The position numbers were made by a program, and so were the translations under genes. A stretch of 51,978 nt of DNA from Mycolicibacterium elephantis DSM 44368 (GTDB lineage Bacteria > Actinomycetota > Actinomycetes > Mycobacteriales > Mycobacteriaceae). Shown piece after piece: positions 30,167-38,303 of the stretch (its first letter is position 1; every line of letters begins with the position of its first letter). The stretch spans positions 1 through 51,978 of the forward strand of contig NZ_ATDN01000028.1 of the NCBI RefSeq assembly GCF_004014805.1, in the 5' to 3' direction. The notes beneath the pieces are model-generated. The model saw only the letters and a program-made list of their open reading frames with translations. It searched no databases and was not told where the DNA came from.

Positions 30167-31170
30167 CGCCGCAACACCACCAGCGCCAACGCCAACAGCA
30201 GTGAGGCCACCGCCGCCACGGCCAGCGGGACGTTCGGCGAGTCGCCGTACCAGGCGGTGACGGTATCGGCCTGCGCCGTCGGGTCCGGCGGGTTGGCTTG
30301 AACTCCGTCGAGCGCGCGGATCATGCCCGCGTCGCCGGTGTCGAGCGAAACATACTGCCCGCCGGTCGATTCAGCGATGTCGCGCAGGCCGCCGCCCGGT
30401 GAGGTCGCGAGCAGGTTGACCTGGATGCCGGCCTCGGCAGCCATGTCGGTCACCTGCTGGTGGTCGAACAACGCGGCCCGCGTCTCGCCGGGCGCGCGAA
30501 GCTCGCCGGGACCCAGGTAGATCAACGAGCGCCGGTGGGGGCTCGGGGCGCCGAACGACGGAAACCCGGTGATGCACAACGCCAGCAGGTCGGCGACGCT
30601 GGGCGCGTAGTCGAGGTAGGACACGGCGGGTGAGAACGACGCGGCGGCATTGCGCTGGGCGGAGGACAGCTCGGAGTCCGCGGGCGCGCGCCCGACTTCG
30701 GCGATGTCGGTGAGCTTTTCGGCGGCGTACGAGTAGTCGCGGGTCAGCGGGATGACGCGGCGGTTCGGCGATGTCAGCCCGATGCGTTGGGTGCCGTAGG
30801 TACCGGCCTGTGCGGCAAAGTGCGAAAGGAATGTGGCGGTTGCCGAATCGGTGATGGGTTGGCCGACGCAGAGCATGACGTCGTGCGGCGCCTCACCGGT
30901 GCGCGACGATGACCACCATCCGCTGGGCCGCGCGCTGGCCAGCGTCGCCGCGGTGAACAGGATCAGCAGCAGCGTGACCGTCGCGACCACCGACAGCATC
31001 CTTCTCCGTGCCACGCGGGCGTATTCGGGGAGCCGCGTCAACCGTGACGTGTTCGCGAGCGGACGCAGCTCGCGGATCTCTCGGTCCATCGCAGGCAGCA
31101 CCGCCAGCGCGACGGCCGCGGCAAGACAGATGAAGCCGACCACCGCCACCGGCCACCAACTCAGGGCCAT
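30163..31170 (-). CDS. Second VWA-like membrane protein, MIDAS missing
   Basis: A 335-residue protein with helices at about 6-25 and 58-77, an extracytoplasmic domain, and a C-terminal helix near 311-333. The strand that should carry MIDAS reads HDVMLCVGQPITDSAT, without the DxSxS. The fold is inferred from operon position and overall layout, so VWA identity is less certain than for the downstream gene. It overlaps the upstream gene by 10 nt. Confidence 0.65.
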   Translation of the reverse strand: MALSWWPVAVVGFICLAAAVALAVLPAMDREIRELRPLANTSRLTRLPEYARVARRRMLSVVATVTLLLILFTAATLASARPSGWWSSSRTGEAPHDVMLCVGQPITDSATATFLSHFAAQAGTYGTQRIGLTSPNRRVIPLTRDYSYAAEKLTDIAEVGRAPADSELSSAQRNAAASFSPAVSYLDYAPSVADLLALCITGFPSFGAPSPHRRSLIYLGPGELRAPGETRAALFDHQQVTDMAAEAGIQVNLLATSPGGGLRDIAESTGGQYVSLDTGDAGMIRALDGVQANPPDPTAQADTVTAWYGDSPNVPLAVAAVASLLLALALVVLRR

Positions 31171-31634
31171 GTGCGCACCAATTCCCCAGCCGCCGAGCCG
31201 GTCTGGTCGACATCCACCGGTGAGGATTCGTTGAACTGCGCGTCGTTGAGCGCCTCGAACACCGCCGCAGCCGGCGCGAGCTCACCGGAGGATATGGCCT
31301 CGACGTGCATGTACTGCGCCGGGCTGCCGGTCGCCTGATGCAGAAAGCTGCGCAGCGTGCGGCTGATCTGCGCGGCGGCGTGCGGTGCGGGCAGGTCTCC
31401 GCGTCGATGCCGTGCGGCGATGTCGTCGATGGTGCGGGCGAAGCGGCGCCGCAACAGCGTGGCGTGCCAGGACCGGATGACGGGCATCCTGCGCAGCCGC
31501 TCAGCGGGCAGCGTCCATACGAAAACGACGGTGTACCAGCCGATCACGAGCAGGATCAACAGGAGGGCCAGCCACAGCCACCATCCCGAGTAAGGGCTTG
31601 GGCCGATGACGAAGCGCAGCAGGTCATCCGGCAC
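31161..31634 (-). CDS. Small membrane protein of the moxR operon (DUF4381-like)
   Basis: A 157-residue protein with one membrane helix (about 17-40, WWLWLALLLILLVIGWYTVVFVW) and a soluble cytosolic domain (about 50-157) with ISRTLRSFLHQATG. It holds the place of DUF4381 proteins in Bat-type operons, but I assign that family only by position and layout. It overlaps the DUF58 gene by 11 nt. Confidence 0.65.
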   Translation of the reverse strand: MPDDLLRFVIGPSPYSGWWLWLALLLILLVIGWYTVVFVWTLPAERLRRMPVIRSWHATLLRRRFARTIDDIAARHRRGDLPAPHAAAQISRTLRSFLHQATGSPAQYMHVEAISSGELAPAAAVFEALNDAQFNESSPVDVDQTGSAAGELVRTWP

Positions 31635-32484
31635 GGGCGAACACCTCGGTCAACGCGACGAGTCGGGGCCGAATCTGGTTGCTGGCGCCGATCGTGGCGT
31701 AGGGGATCGCGCGAGCGGTCATGTACTCGTCGAGCCGGTGCGCGCGTGCCTGCTCGGCGCGCCGGTAGGCGGCCACGACGCGCGGGCCCAGCGCGGCACT
31801 GTCGAGCACCAGGCGGCCCGAGCCGACGTCGTAGCCGTCGTGGTCGCCGACCGCGGGCATGTCGGAGACCATCGCCCACAGCACGTCGTGGCGGGACCGC
31901 AGGCGCGTGACCGCCTCGTCGAGATGATCGTCGATCTCGGGTTCGTCCGAGACCACGACGATCAACATCGAGTGGCGGTGATGGGTTGCCACGTAGTCCA
32001 ATTGGCATGCGATGTCGCTGACGCCCGGCTCGGCCAGGGTGTGCGCGTAGAAGCGGTGCAGCATGTTCTCGATGTGGGTCTCGCCGCGGCGCTGGCGGAT
32101 GTTGACACAGCCGCGGGCGTCGCCGTACACCATCCCGATCTGATCGGCGCGCCCGAGTGTGACCAGCCCGAAGGCACCGAGAACATGCGCTGCCACATCG
32201 CGTTTCGTCTCGCCGCTGGGGGTCAGCGCCGACATGTTGCGACCCGCGTCGGCGACCAACAGGATCTTGTGGTGCCTCTCGGAGACGAACCGCTTGATCA
32301 GCACGTGCCCTGAGCGCGCGGAGGCTTTCCAGTCGATGTCGCGGACGTCGTCGCCGGGCACGTACGGCCGCAGCTCGTCGAACTCCAGGCTGCGGGTGTG
32401 CAGCAGCGCGTAGCGTCCGCCCTCGAGCAGCCCGCGGGTGTCGGTGCCGAAGTGCGCTTTCGCGCGGTTGAGATGGTGGCCCAC
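31624..32484 (-). CDS. DUF58 family protein
   Basis: A 286-residue cytosolic protein with the DUF58 signature RPYVPGDDVRDIDWKASAR at 39-57 and a following VWA-like core beginning LLVADAGRNM. DUF58 proteins occur next to MoxR ATPases and are thought to be its substrates or adaptors. The gene starts 2 nt after the moxR stop, so the two are translated from one message. Confidence 0.87.
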   Translation of the reverse strand: MGHHLNRAKAHFGTDTRGLLEGGRYALLHTRSLEFDELRPYVPGDDVRDIDWKASARSGHVLIKRFVSERHHKILLVADAGRNMSALTPSGETKRDVAAHVLGAFGLVTLGRADQIGMVYGDARGCVNIRQRRGETHIENMLHRFYAHTLAEPGVSDIACQLDYVATHHRHSMLIVVVSDEPEIDDHLDEAVTRLRSRHDVLWAMVSDMPAVGDHDGYDVGSGRLVLDSAALGPRVVAAYRRAEQARAHRLDEYMTARAIPYATIGASNQIRPRLVALTEVFARAG

Positions 32485-32486
32485 CG

Positions 32487-33488
32487 TTAGGGCACCCGGA
32501 TCGCCTGCAGGACGGCGTCGATGATGCGCTCCGAGGTGATGCCCTTGCTGGCCGCTTCGAACCCGAGGATCAGCCGGTGCCGCAACACCCGGTGCGCCAG
32601 CTTGGCGATGTCATCGGGGACGACGTGGGCGCGACCGGACAACACCGCGAGGGCACGCGCGCTTTGGCAGAGCGCGATGGTGGCGCGGGGGCTGGCGCCG
32701 TACTCGACGAGGCGGGCCAGCTGGGCGGGCAGGAACTCCTCGGGATGGCGGGTGGCGCCGACGAGCCGGCCGGCGTAGAGCATCAGTGCCGGGTCCATGT
32801 GCACCATGCGCACGACCTCCTGCGCGCGTCGCACATCGTCGAGCGTCACGACCGGCCGGGTGCGGTGGTCCTTGTCGTACAGCCCGGCGTCCATCCGGAA
32901 CATGACCTCCACCTCCTGCTCGGCGGAGGGGTAGCCGAGGATCTCCTTGAGCATGAACCGGTCGGTCTGCGCCTCGGAGAGCGGATAGGTGCCCTCCTGG
33001 TCCACCGGGTTCTGGGTGGCGATCACCAGGAACGGCTCCGGGATGGGGTAGACGGCGCCCGCGACGGTGGTCTGGCGCTCCTCCATCGCTTCGAGCATCG
33101 CGCTCTGCGTCTTGGCGCTGGAGCGGTTGATCTCGTCGAGCAACACGATGTTGGTGTGCACGGGGCCGAGTTGGGTGACGAACGAGTTGGTCGCGGACTC
33201 ATACACCTGGGTGCCGATGATGTCGCTGGGCAACAGGTCCGGGGTGCACTGGATGCGCTGGAACCCGCCGTGGATGGATTCGGCGATGACGCGCGCGGCC
33301 GTCGTCTTGGCCAGGCCCGGCACGCTTTCGATGAGGACGTGCCCGCCGGCGAGCAACCCGATGAGCAGTGACTCACGCAGGTTCTCCTGGCCCACGACCT
33401 TGGCCGAGAACGCGTCCGACACCGCGGCGGCGATGCGGTGCGCGTCGGCGATGTCGCGGCGGTCGAGCTGAGTGCGTGCTGCGGTCAT
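32487..33488 (-). CDS. moxR: MoxR-type AAA+ ATPase
   Basis: A 333-residue AAA+ chaperone-like ATPase. The MoxR Walker A is SVPGLAKTT (55-63), Walker B LLDEIN (116-121), sensor 1 in ATQNPVDQEGTYPLSEAQ, and the C-terminal lid carries the arginine-containing PRATIAL segment. MoxR proteins are thought to help metal insertion or complex assembly with VWA proteins. It leads a six-gene minus-strand operon (moxR, DUF58, DUF4381-like, VWA, VWA, TPR) whose promoter must lie in 33489-33608, shared with the divergent HTH/Clp-N module. Confidence 0.93.
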   Translation of the reverse strand: MTAARTQLDRRDIADAHRIAAAVSDAFSAKVVGQENLRESLLIGLLAGGHVLIESVPGLAKTTAARVIAESIHGGFQRIQCTPDLLPSDIIGTQVYESATNSFVTQLGPVHTNIVLLDEINRSSAKTQSAMLEAMEERQTTVAGAVYPIPEPFLVIATQNPVDQEGTYPLSEAQTDRFMLKEILGYPSAEQEVEVMFRMDAGLYDKDHRTRPVVTLDDVRRAQEVVRMVHMDPALMLYAGRLVGATRHPEEFLPAQLARLVEYGASPRATIALCQSARALAVLSGRAHVVPDDIAKLAHRVLRHRLILGFEAASKGITSERIIDAVLQAIRVP

Positions 33489-33572
33489 TCAGGGCCTTTC
33501 GGGGATGCTTCCAGGATGCCTATCGGGCGGCGGACAGCGTTGGTTACCCCGGCGAGGGTAGGCGCACACGTC

Positions 33573-33601
33573 TTGTCCGTCCGATTGACGTCAACTAAAC
33601 T
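33573..33601 (+). promoter_or_regulatory. Promoter with internal operator for the HTH/Clp-N module
   Basis: TTGTCC (33573-33578), 17 nt, TAAACT (33596-33601), then 7 nt to the GTG at 33609: a well-spaced -35/-10 pair with a leaderless start. The spacer contains the perfect palindrome TTGACGTCAA (33585-33594), and a further TTGAC follows at 33601-33605. A repressor at this site would block the promoter; the HTH protein encoded first is the natural candidate. Confidence 0.6.
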
Positions 33602-33608
33602 TGACAGC

Positions 33609-33809
33609 GTGATCGAGATCGACGCGTTGACCAGCACCGACCCGGCTGTCGGGCTCAAGGCCGTGCGCGCGCTGCAGCGACTTCAAGAGCATCTGGAGGC
33701 GATCCACGTCGCGAACGCCCGCGAACAGGGCTGGAGCTGGCAGGCCATCGCCAGTGCGCTCGGGGTGAGCCGCCAAGCCGTGCATCAGAAGCACAACAGG
33801 AGGAAATGA
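33609..33809 (+). CDS. Small helix-turn-helix protein of the HTH/Clp-N module
   Basis: A 66-residue protein with a C-terminal helix-turn-helix at about 42-63 (WSWQAIASALGVSRQAVHQKH) after an amphipathic helix (RALQRLQEHLEAIHVANAR) likely used for dimerisation. The GTG at 33609 is chosen because the -10 TAAACT lies 7 nt upstream; a longer frame reaches back into the promoter. It is followed 1 nt later by the Clp N-domain gene. Autoregulation through TTGACGTCAA is inferred. Confidence 0.8.
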   Translation: MIEIDALTSTDPAVGLKAVRALQRLQEHLEAIHVANAREQGWSWQAIASALGVSRQAVHQKHNRRK

Positions 33810-33810
33810 C

Positions 33811-34374
33811 ATGTTCGAGCGGTTCAGCCGCAGCGCCCGCGTCGCGGTGACGCTCGCCCAAGAGGAGGCGCGGGAGCTGGACTCGGAAGTGATCGGGGCT
33901 GAACATCTGTTGGTCGGCGTCCTGCAGAGCGCCGGGCGCGAGCTGGCCGGTCTGCTCAGCGGCTACGGGTTGACCGCCCAGGCGGTACGTGCGCGGCTGG
34001 ATGCACGGTCTCCGTCGGGTGATCCGCTGTTCGACGAGGACGCCGAGGCATTGAGGTCGATCGGGATCGACTTGCATGCGGTCCGTGACCGGGTGAACCG
34101 CGCGTTCGGAAAGGGCGCCTGGGACAGCGCGTTTCGCCGGTCCGGTCGCCGCAGGCGTCGTGGCCATGTTCCGTTCACCAAGCCGGCCAAGAAGGCGCTC
34201 GAACTCTCGCTGCGAGAAGCTCTGGCGCACAAGAGCAGAAGCATCGGATGCGAGCACATGATGCTCGGTATCCTGCGCGGCGGCGACAAGTTCACCGTCA
34301 ATCTGATCACCGAGCACGTGGGTGTCGCGCAGTTGCGTGCCGGCATCGCCGCGCTGCTCGAGCAGGCGGCGTAG
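33811..34374 (+). CDS. Clp N-domain protein without ATPase (ClpC2-like)
   Basis: A 187-residue protein made of two Clp repeat (Clp_N) motifs, at about 2-75 (MFERFSRSARVAVTLAQEEA, ... VIGAEHLLVGVLQ) and about 112-185 (FTKPAKKALELSLREAL ... IGCEHMMLGILRG). No AAA+ module follows. M. tuberculosis ClpC2 has this kind of solo N-domain and protects cells by binding toxic ligands of ClpC1 such as cyclomarin; this protein may similarly sequester N-domain ligands or deliver substrates. AGGAGG upstream of the ATG gives strong translation. Confidence 0.85.
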   Translation: MFERFSRSARVAVTLAQEEARELDSEVIGAEHLLVGVLQSAGRELAGLLSGYGLTAQAVRARLDARSPSGDPLFDEDAEALRSIGIDLHAVRDRVNRAFGKGAWDSAFRRSGRRRRRGHVPFTKPAKKALELSLREALAHKSRSIGCEHMMLGILRGGDKFTVNLITEHVGVAQLRAGIAALLEQAA

Positions 34375-34380
34375 CGACGG

Positions 34381-34440
34381 GCGAACAGACGCCAACACCC
34401 CCTAAATGGCCCACTTTCGGGGGTATTGGCGTCTGCTCGC
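34381..34440. terminator. Long hairpin between convergent genes, possible bidirectional terminator
   Basis: Arms 34381-34402 and 34419-34440 pair at 20 of 22 positions around a 16-nt loop, between the Clp-N stop and the end of the convergent sulfotransferase. There is no T-run. The tip CGTCTGCTCG is shared with the hairpin inside resB, so it is also a likely member of a dispersed palindromic repeat family. Confidence 0.55.
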
Positions 34441-34450
34441 CGGGAAAACG

Positions 34451-35698
34451 TCAGCTCAGGAAGCGCTCGATGTACGGGCTGAACCGGGCCTGCAACTCGC
34501 GCTCGTCGAGACCGAACATCTGCGCCGAGGTGGCCACCCGGCCGAGCCGACCCCGCTGGTGACCCTCGAGATAGCCGAGCATCGCGGCGCGCGCCTCGCC
34601 GCCGAAACTCTCCCCGGCGAGGTCGTAAATCGTTGCGGCGGTGCCCATTTCATCGGCCATGAAGTCGTCGAAGCGCACGTCGATCGAGCGCTGCGACGGT
34701 ATCACGTCGCGGTCGCGGATGAGCGCGCCGAGCATGCGCTCGAGCCGGTCCACCCAGGACGCCGCGATGCCGTCCACCGGCACCGGCGAACAGTGCATGC
34801 GCGCCGAATAGGCCAGCATCGCGAGCATCGACAACACGACCGGCAACGGGTCGCGGTGGGTGACGATCACCACGACGTCCGGGAACACATGATTCAGCAC
34901 CGGCAGCTGTTCGAGATGCTGCGGCGACTTGAGCAGCCAGCGTCGCCCGCCCCGCAGGAACTGCAACGCCTTCAGCTGCGTCTTCAGGTGCTCGTAGTGC
35001 GGAGTCTGATCGTGGGTCAGGTAGTAGTCGCGCCAGCGCGGCACGTGCGCGAGCGTCTCGAACAGCATCGACGAGAAGTCGTTCGCCAGCAGCTGAATCT
35101 CCTCGTGCACGTGGTCGGTCGTCATCTCGTGCATCAACGCGAAATGCGGCATCACCGCGTTCATGAACTCGACGGCGGCGTCCATCCGCACGCGCCGCGG
35201 ATCCGGCTCGACCCCGATCTCCGAGGGCAGCGGAAACGGCTCGTTGCTCTCCCAGTAGGGGATGGTGCGGAACGTCGGCCCCGCCGCGAGCAGGTTGTGC
35301 AGGTGGGTGGTGCCGGTACGGGGCAGACCGGCGATGACGATCGGCGCCACCAGCTCGATGTCGTGGATCTCGGGATGGCGGTGCAGCAGGTCGGTGAGCA
35401 GCAGCCGGTTCTTCAACCACTGCAGCAGCTGCGCGTGGAAGTTCACCACGCCCGCCGCATGCAGATTCGGGATCTCTTGCAGCGCAGCGAGAAACACGTC
35501 GAGGCGCTCGCGGTAGTCGTCGGCGCCGAAATCGTCGAGGCCTGTCTCGGCGACGGCCTTGGCGTGCAGCACGTCGGCGTCGAGCGGGCACTCCGGCGCC
35601 ATCGACGCCATCATCTGCCGAAGCGGTTCTATCTCCGCGGGAAATCGGGGGTCGGCGAGGTCATCCAACTGCACGGGATCGGCTGTGGCATCGGTCAC
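34451..35698 (-). CDS. Sulfotransferase family protein
   Basis: A 415-residue PAPS-dependent sulfotransferase-like protein. The 5'-phosphosulfate loop is GLPRTGTT (124-131) and the 3'-phosphate-binding region is IVTHRDPL. N-terminal residues 1-110 are helical and specific to this mycobacterial group, which includes several uncharacterised sulfotransferases. The acceptor is unknown. GTG at 35698 is preceded 8 nt upstream by TAACAT, so it may be leaderless. It is divergent from a TetR gene 28 nt away, which probably regulates it. Confidence 0.85.
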   Translation of the reverse strand: MTDATADPVQLDDLADPRFPAEIEPLRQMMASMAPECPLDADVLHAKAVAETGLDDFGADDYRERLDVFLAALQEIPNLHAAGVVNFHAQLLQWLKNRLLLTDLLHRHPEIHDIELVAPIVIAGLPRTGTTHLHNLLAAGPTFRTIPYWESNEPFPLPSEIGVEPDPRRVRMDAAVEFMNAVMPHFALMHEMTTDHVHEEIQLLANDFSSMLFETLAHVPRWRDYYLTHDQTPHYEHLKTQLKALQFLRGGRRWLLKSPQHLEQLPVLNHVFPDVVVIVTHRDPLPVVLSMLAMLAYSARMHCSPVPVDGIAASWVDRLERMLGALIRDRDVIPSQRSIDVRFDDFMADEMGTAATIYDLAGESFGGEARAAMLGYLEGHQRGRLGRVATSAQMFGLDERELQARFSPYIERFLS

Positions 35699-35711
35699 GC
35701 CGAGTTATGTT

Positions 35712-35720
35712 ACTGTCAGT
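35712..35720. promoter_or_regulatory. Short palindrome ACTG-T-CAGT in the sulfotransferase/tetR gap
   Basis: A 9-nt palindrome within the 28-bp gap between divergent starts, overlapping -10-like TATGTT (plus) and TAACAT (minus). A TetR dimer bound here would cover both promoters. The outer TTAC and GTAA (35710-35727) may extend the site. Confidence 0.4.
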
Positions 35721-35726
35721 TTCGTA

Positions 35727-36302
35727 ATGACGGTGGAGATTGGGCGGCCCCGCGACCCGCGGATCGACGGCGCGGTCCTCGCGGCGACGGTCGAGCTGCT
35801 CGCCGAGACCGGATACGCAGGCCTTTCGGTCGACGCGATCGCCCGCCGGGCGGCCACCAGCAAGCCCGCGATCTACCGCCGCTGGCCGAGCAAGGCCCAC
35901 CTCGTGCACGAGGCGGTGTTTCCGCTCGGTGAGGCCACCGACCTACCGGACACCGGATCCGTCGCCGCCGACGTCCGCGAGATCATGCGCCGGACGGTGG
36001 CCGTGCTGACCACCCCGGCCGCCCGGGCGGCACTGCCCTGGCTGGTCGGTGAGATGGCCGCCGATCCCACGCTGCACGCGGCGCTGCTCGAACGCTTCGC
36101 CGACATCCTGGGCCGCGGGCTGACCGACTGGCTCGACGCCGCGGTCGCGCGCGGCGAGGTCCGGCCGGAGGTGACCGCGGCCGACGTCGTCGACGCGATC
36201 GCCGGCATCGCGTTTCTGGCCCTGATCACCCACGCCGACACGCTCGACGACGCGTGGGTGGACCGCACCGCCGAACTCATCACGAAAGGGATCAGCGCAT
36301 GA
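35727..36302 (+). CDS. TetR/AcrR family transcriptional regulator
   Basis: A 191-residue regulator with N-terminal GRPRDPRIDGAVLAATVELL and the helix-turn-helix LSVDAIARRAATSKPAIYRRW. The C-terminal ligand domain ends in an aliphatic helix. ATG at 35727; its stop overlaps the next ATG (ATGA). It probably represses both itself with the DUF1214 gene and the divergent sulfotransferase. Confidence 0.9.
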   Translation: MTVEIGRPRDPRIDGAVLAATVELLAETGYAGLSVDAIARRAATSKPAIYRRWPSKAHLVHEAVFPLGEATDLPDTGSVAADVREIMRRTVAVLTTPAARAALPWLVGEMAADPTLHAALLERFADILGRGLTDWLDAAVARGEVRPEVTAADVVDAIAGIAFLALITHADTLDDAWVDRTAELITKGISA

Positions 36303-37423
36303 CGCAACACGAATCAACTTCCGCGGCGAGCCGCGAATCATCTAAGGCTTGGCGCGAACTCCTCGACACGCTCGGCGAACTCGACAAGGCATTTCTGGAG
36401 GGCGACCGCGCCGTCACCGACGACCGCCACATCGCCGACGGCTACCGCATGCTCGCCACCACCCTGGGCGTCGCGATGGACACCTATCTGTTCGCCGAAC
36501 CGAGCCGGCCGGTGTGGGTCGAGCTCAACACGCCGCATCGCCGCGACCGCCGCTGGGGTGGCGACAACACCGACGCCTACTACTACATGTGCCCGGTCGA
36601 CCCGAAGCGGCGCTACCGGATCAGCGGCAATCGCGGTGACAGCGTGTACTTTTCGGTGACCGCCTACAACGAACCGTCTCCGGGCGCGTGGTCGGACCGG
36701 ATCGTGGCGATCGTGCGCGACGACGACCTCGACATTGATGCCGACGGCAACTTCTCGTTCGAGTACGGGCCGACCGACGGCGGCGTGGTGCTGGTGACCC
36801 GCGACTACCAGGCCGACCCGGCCACCGGCCGGCCGGTGTCGTGGCGCATTGAGGCGCTCGACGAACCCGATCCCATCCGCCACGGCGACGCCGAGACCGC
36901 GGCGGCGCTGCGGGCCGGCGCCGCGTGGCTGCGCACGATGTTCGCGATCGTGCCGCTGGCGGTCGGGGTTCGCGTCGACGACCACCACACGCTGGGCCAC
37001 GAGATCTCGCAGGTGGCAAACGAATTCGCCGAGCCGTACCAGGTGCCCGACGCCAACTTCGGCTGGTCGGCGCGCGACGCCTGCTACGCCTACGGCAGTT
37101 TCGTGCTGGAGGAGGACGAGGCGCTGGTCATCACGCATCGGCCGCCGGCGTGCCGGTTCTGGAACCTGGTGGTGTGGAACCAGTTCATGGCGGGCATCAC
37201 CGACGCCAAAACGTCGATCAACGGCTACAGCGCGGTGCCCAACTCGGACGGAACCGTCACCGCGGTGATCTCCCGCGGTATGACCGCACACCCGAATTCG
37301 ATTACCACCGTGGACTATCCGCGCGGCAACCTGGCGTTTCGCTGGTTCCTGGCCGACGAGGTGCCCGCCCGTCCGCAGGTGCAGCTGGTCAAGGCCGCCG
37401 ACGCCCCCACGAGCGTCACCTAG
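36299..37423 (+). CDS. DUF1214 domain protein
   Basis: A 374-residue protein of the DUF1214 family, seen by the C-terminal blocks FWNLVVWNQF, NGYSAVPNSDGTVTAVISRG and NLAFRWFLADEVPARPQ, preceded by DAYYYMCPVDPKRRYRISG. These proteins are often near oxygenases, sulfotransferases and steroid or lipid genes; the biochemical role is unknown. It is translationally coupled to tetR. The 3' end overlaps the convergent menA by 8 nt. Confidence 0.82.
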   Translation: MTQHESTSAASRESSKAWRELLDTLGELDKAFLEGDRAVTDDRHIADGYRMLATTLGVAMDTYLFAEPSRPVWVELNTPHRRDRRWGGDNTDAYYYMCPVDPKRRYRISGNRGDSVYFSVTAYNEPSPGAWSDRIVAIVRDDDLDIDADGNFSFEYGPTDGGVVLVTRDYQADPATGRPVSWRIEALDEPDPIRHGDAETAAALRAGAAWLRTMFAIVPLAVGVRVDDHHTLGHEISQVANEFAEPYQVPDANFGWSARDACYAYGSFVLEEDEALVITHRPPACRFWNLVVWNQFMAGITDAKTSINGYSAVPNSDGTVTAVISRGMTAHPNSITTVDYPRGNLAFRWFLADEVPARPQVQLVKAADAPTSVT

Positions 37424-38297
37424 CCAGGGCCAGGGCAAGGGCGATCGCGACGGCCCACACCAGCATCGTCAGCCCGGTGTCGCGCAGCACCGGGATCAAC
37501 GACTTACCGCCGAGGTTCCTGCGCACCGGAAGTGCCGCGCGCACCGCCAGCGGAAGCGCCACGAAACCGACCGCGGCCCACGGCGTCGCGCGCATCAGCG
37601 CCAGCGTCAGCGCGAACGCCGTCGCGACCAGCAGCTGATAGAGCACCCTGGTGCGGCCGTCACCGAGCCGCACCGCCAGCGTGATCTTGCCCGTTTCCGC
37701 GTCGGTCGGAATGTCGCGCAGGTTGTTGGCCACCAGCACCGCCGACGACAGGCAGCCCATCGCGACCGCGCACGCCACCCCGACCCAGTCCACCCGCAGC
37801 GCCTGGGTGTACTGCGTGCCGAGCACCGCGATCAGGCCGAAGAACACGAACACCGCGAGTTCGCCCAGCCCGGAGTAGCCGTAGGGCCGCGATCCGCCGG
37901 TGTACAGCCACGCACCGGCCAGGCACACCGCGCCGACCGCGATCAGCCACGGCGCGCTGAACCACGCCAGCACCACGCCGGCGACCGCGGCCACCGCCAG
38001 GCTCGCCAGCGCCGCGGCCAGCACCGCTCGTGGCGCGGCCAGCCGCGAGCCGACCAGCCGCAGCGGCCCGGCCCGCACGTCGTCGGTGCCGCGGATCCCG
38101 TCGGAGTAGTCGTTGGCGTAGTTGACCCCGATGATCATCGCCACCGCAACGAGCAACGCCAGCAAGGCCTTCCACCAGCTCGCCGCGCCCAGCCAAGCTG
38201 CGGCTCCGGTGCCTGCGATCACCGGGGCGATCGCGTTGGGCAACGTCCGGGGGCGAGCACCCTCGACCCATTGCGCGAAACTGGCCACGAGGGCCAT
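37416..38297 (-). CDS. menA: 1,4-dihydroxy-2-naphthoate polyprenyltransferase
   Basis: A 293-residue UbiA-type membrane prenyltransferase that adds the isoprenoid chain to 1,4-dihydroxy-2-naphthoate, giving demethylmenaquinone. The first Asp-rich motif is NDYSDGIRGTDD (62-73) and the second is NNLRDIPTDAETGK; about eight helices are predicted. ATG at 38297 gives MALVASFAQWVEGARPRTLPNA, a typical start. It is head to head with mtnP, 6 nt between start codons. MenE, another menaquinone gene, is 8 kb downstream. Confidence 0.94.
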   Translation of the reverse strand: MALVASFAQWVEGARPRTLPNAIAPVIAGTGAAAWLGAASWWKALLALLVAVAMIIGVNYANDYSDGIRGTDDVRAGPLRLVGSRLAAPRAVLAAALASLAVAAVAGVVLAWFSAPWLIAVGAVCLAGAWLYTGGSRPYGYSGLGELAVFVFFGLIAVLGTQYTQALRVDWVGVACAVAMGCLSSAVLVANNLRDIPTDAETGKITLAVRLGDGRTRVLYQLLVATAFALTLALMRATPWAAVGFVALPLAVRAALPVRRNLGGKSLIPVLRDTGLTMLVWAVAIALALALAR

Positions 38298-38303
38298 CGT
38301 CCC

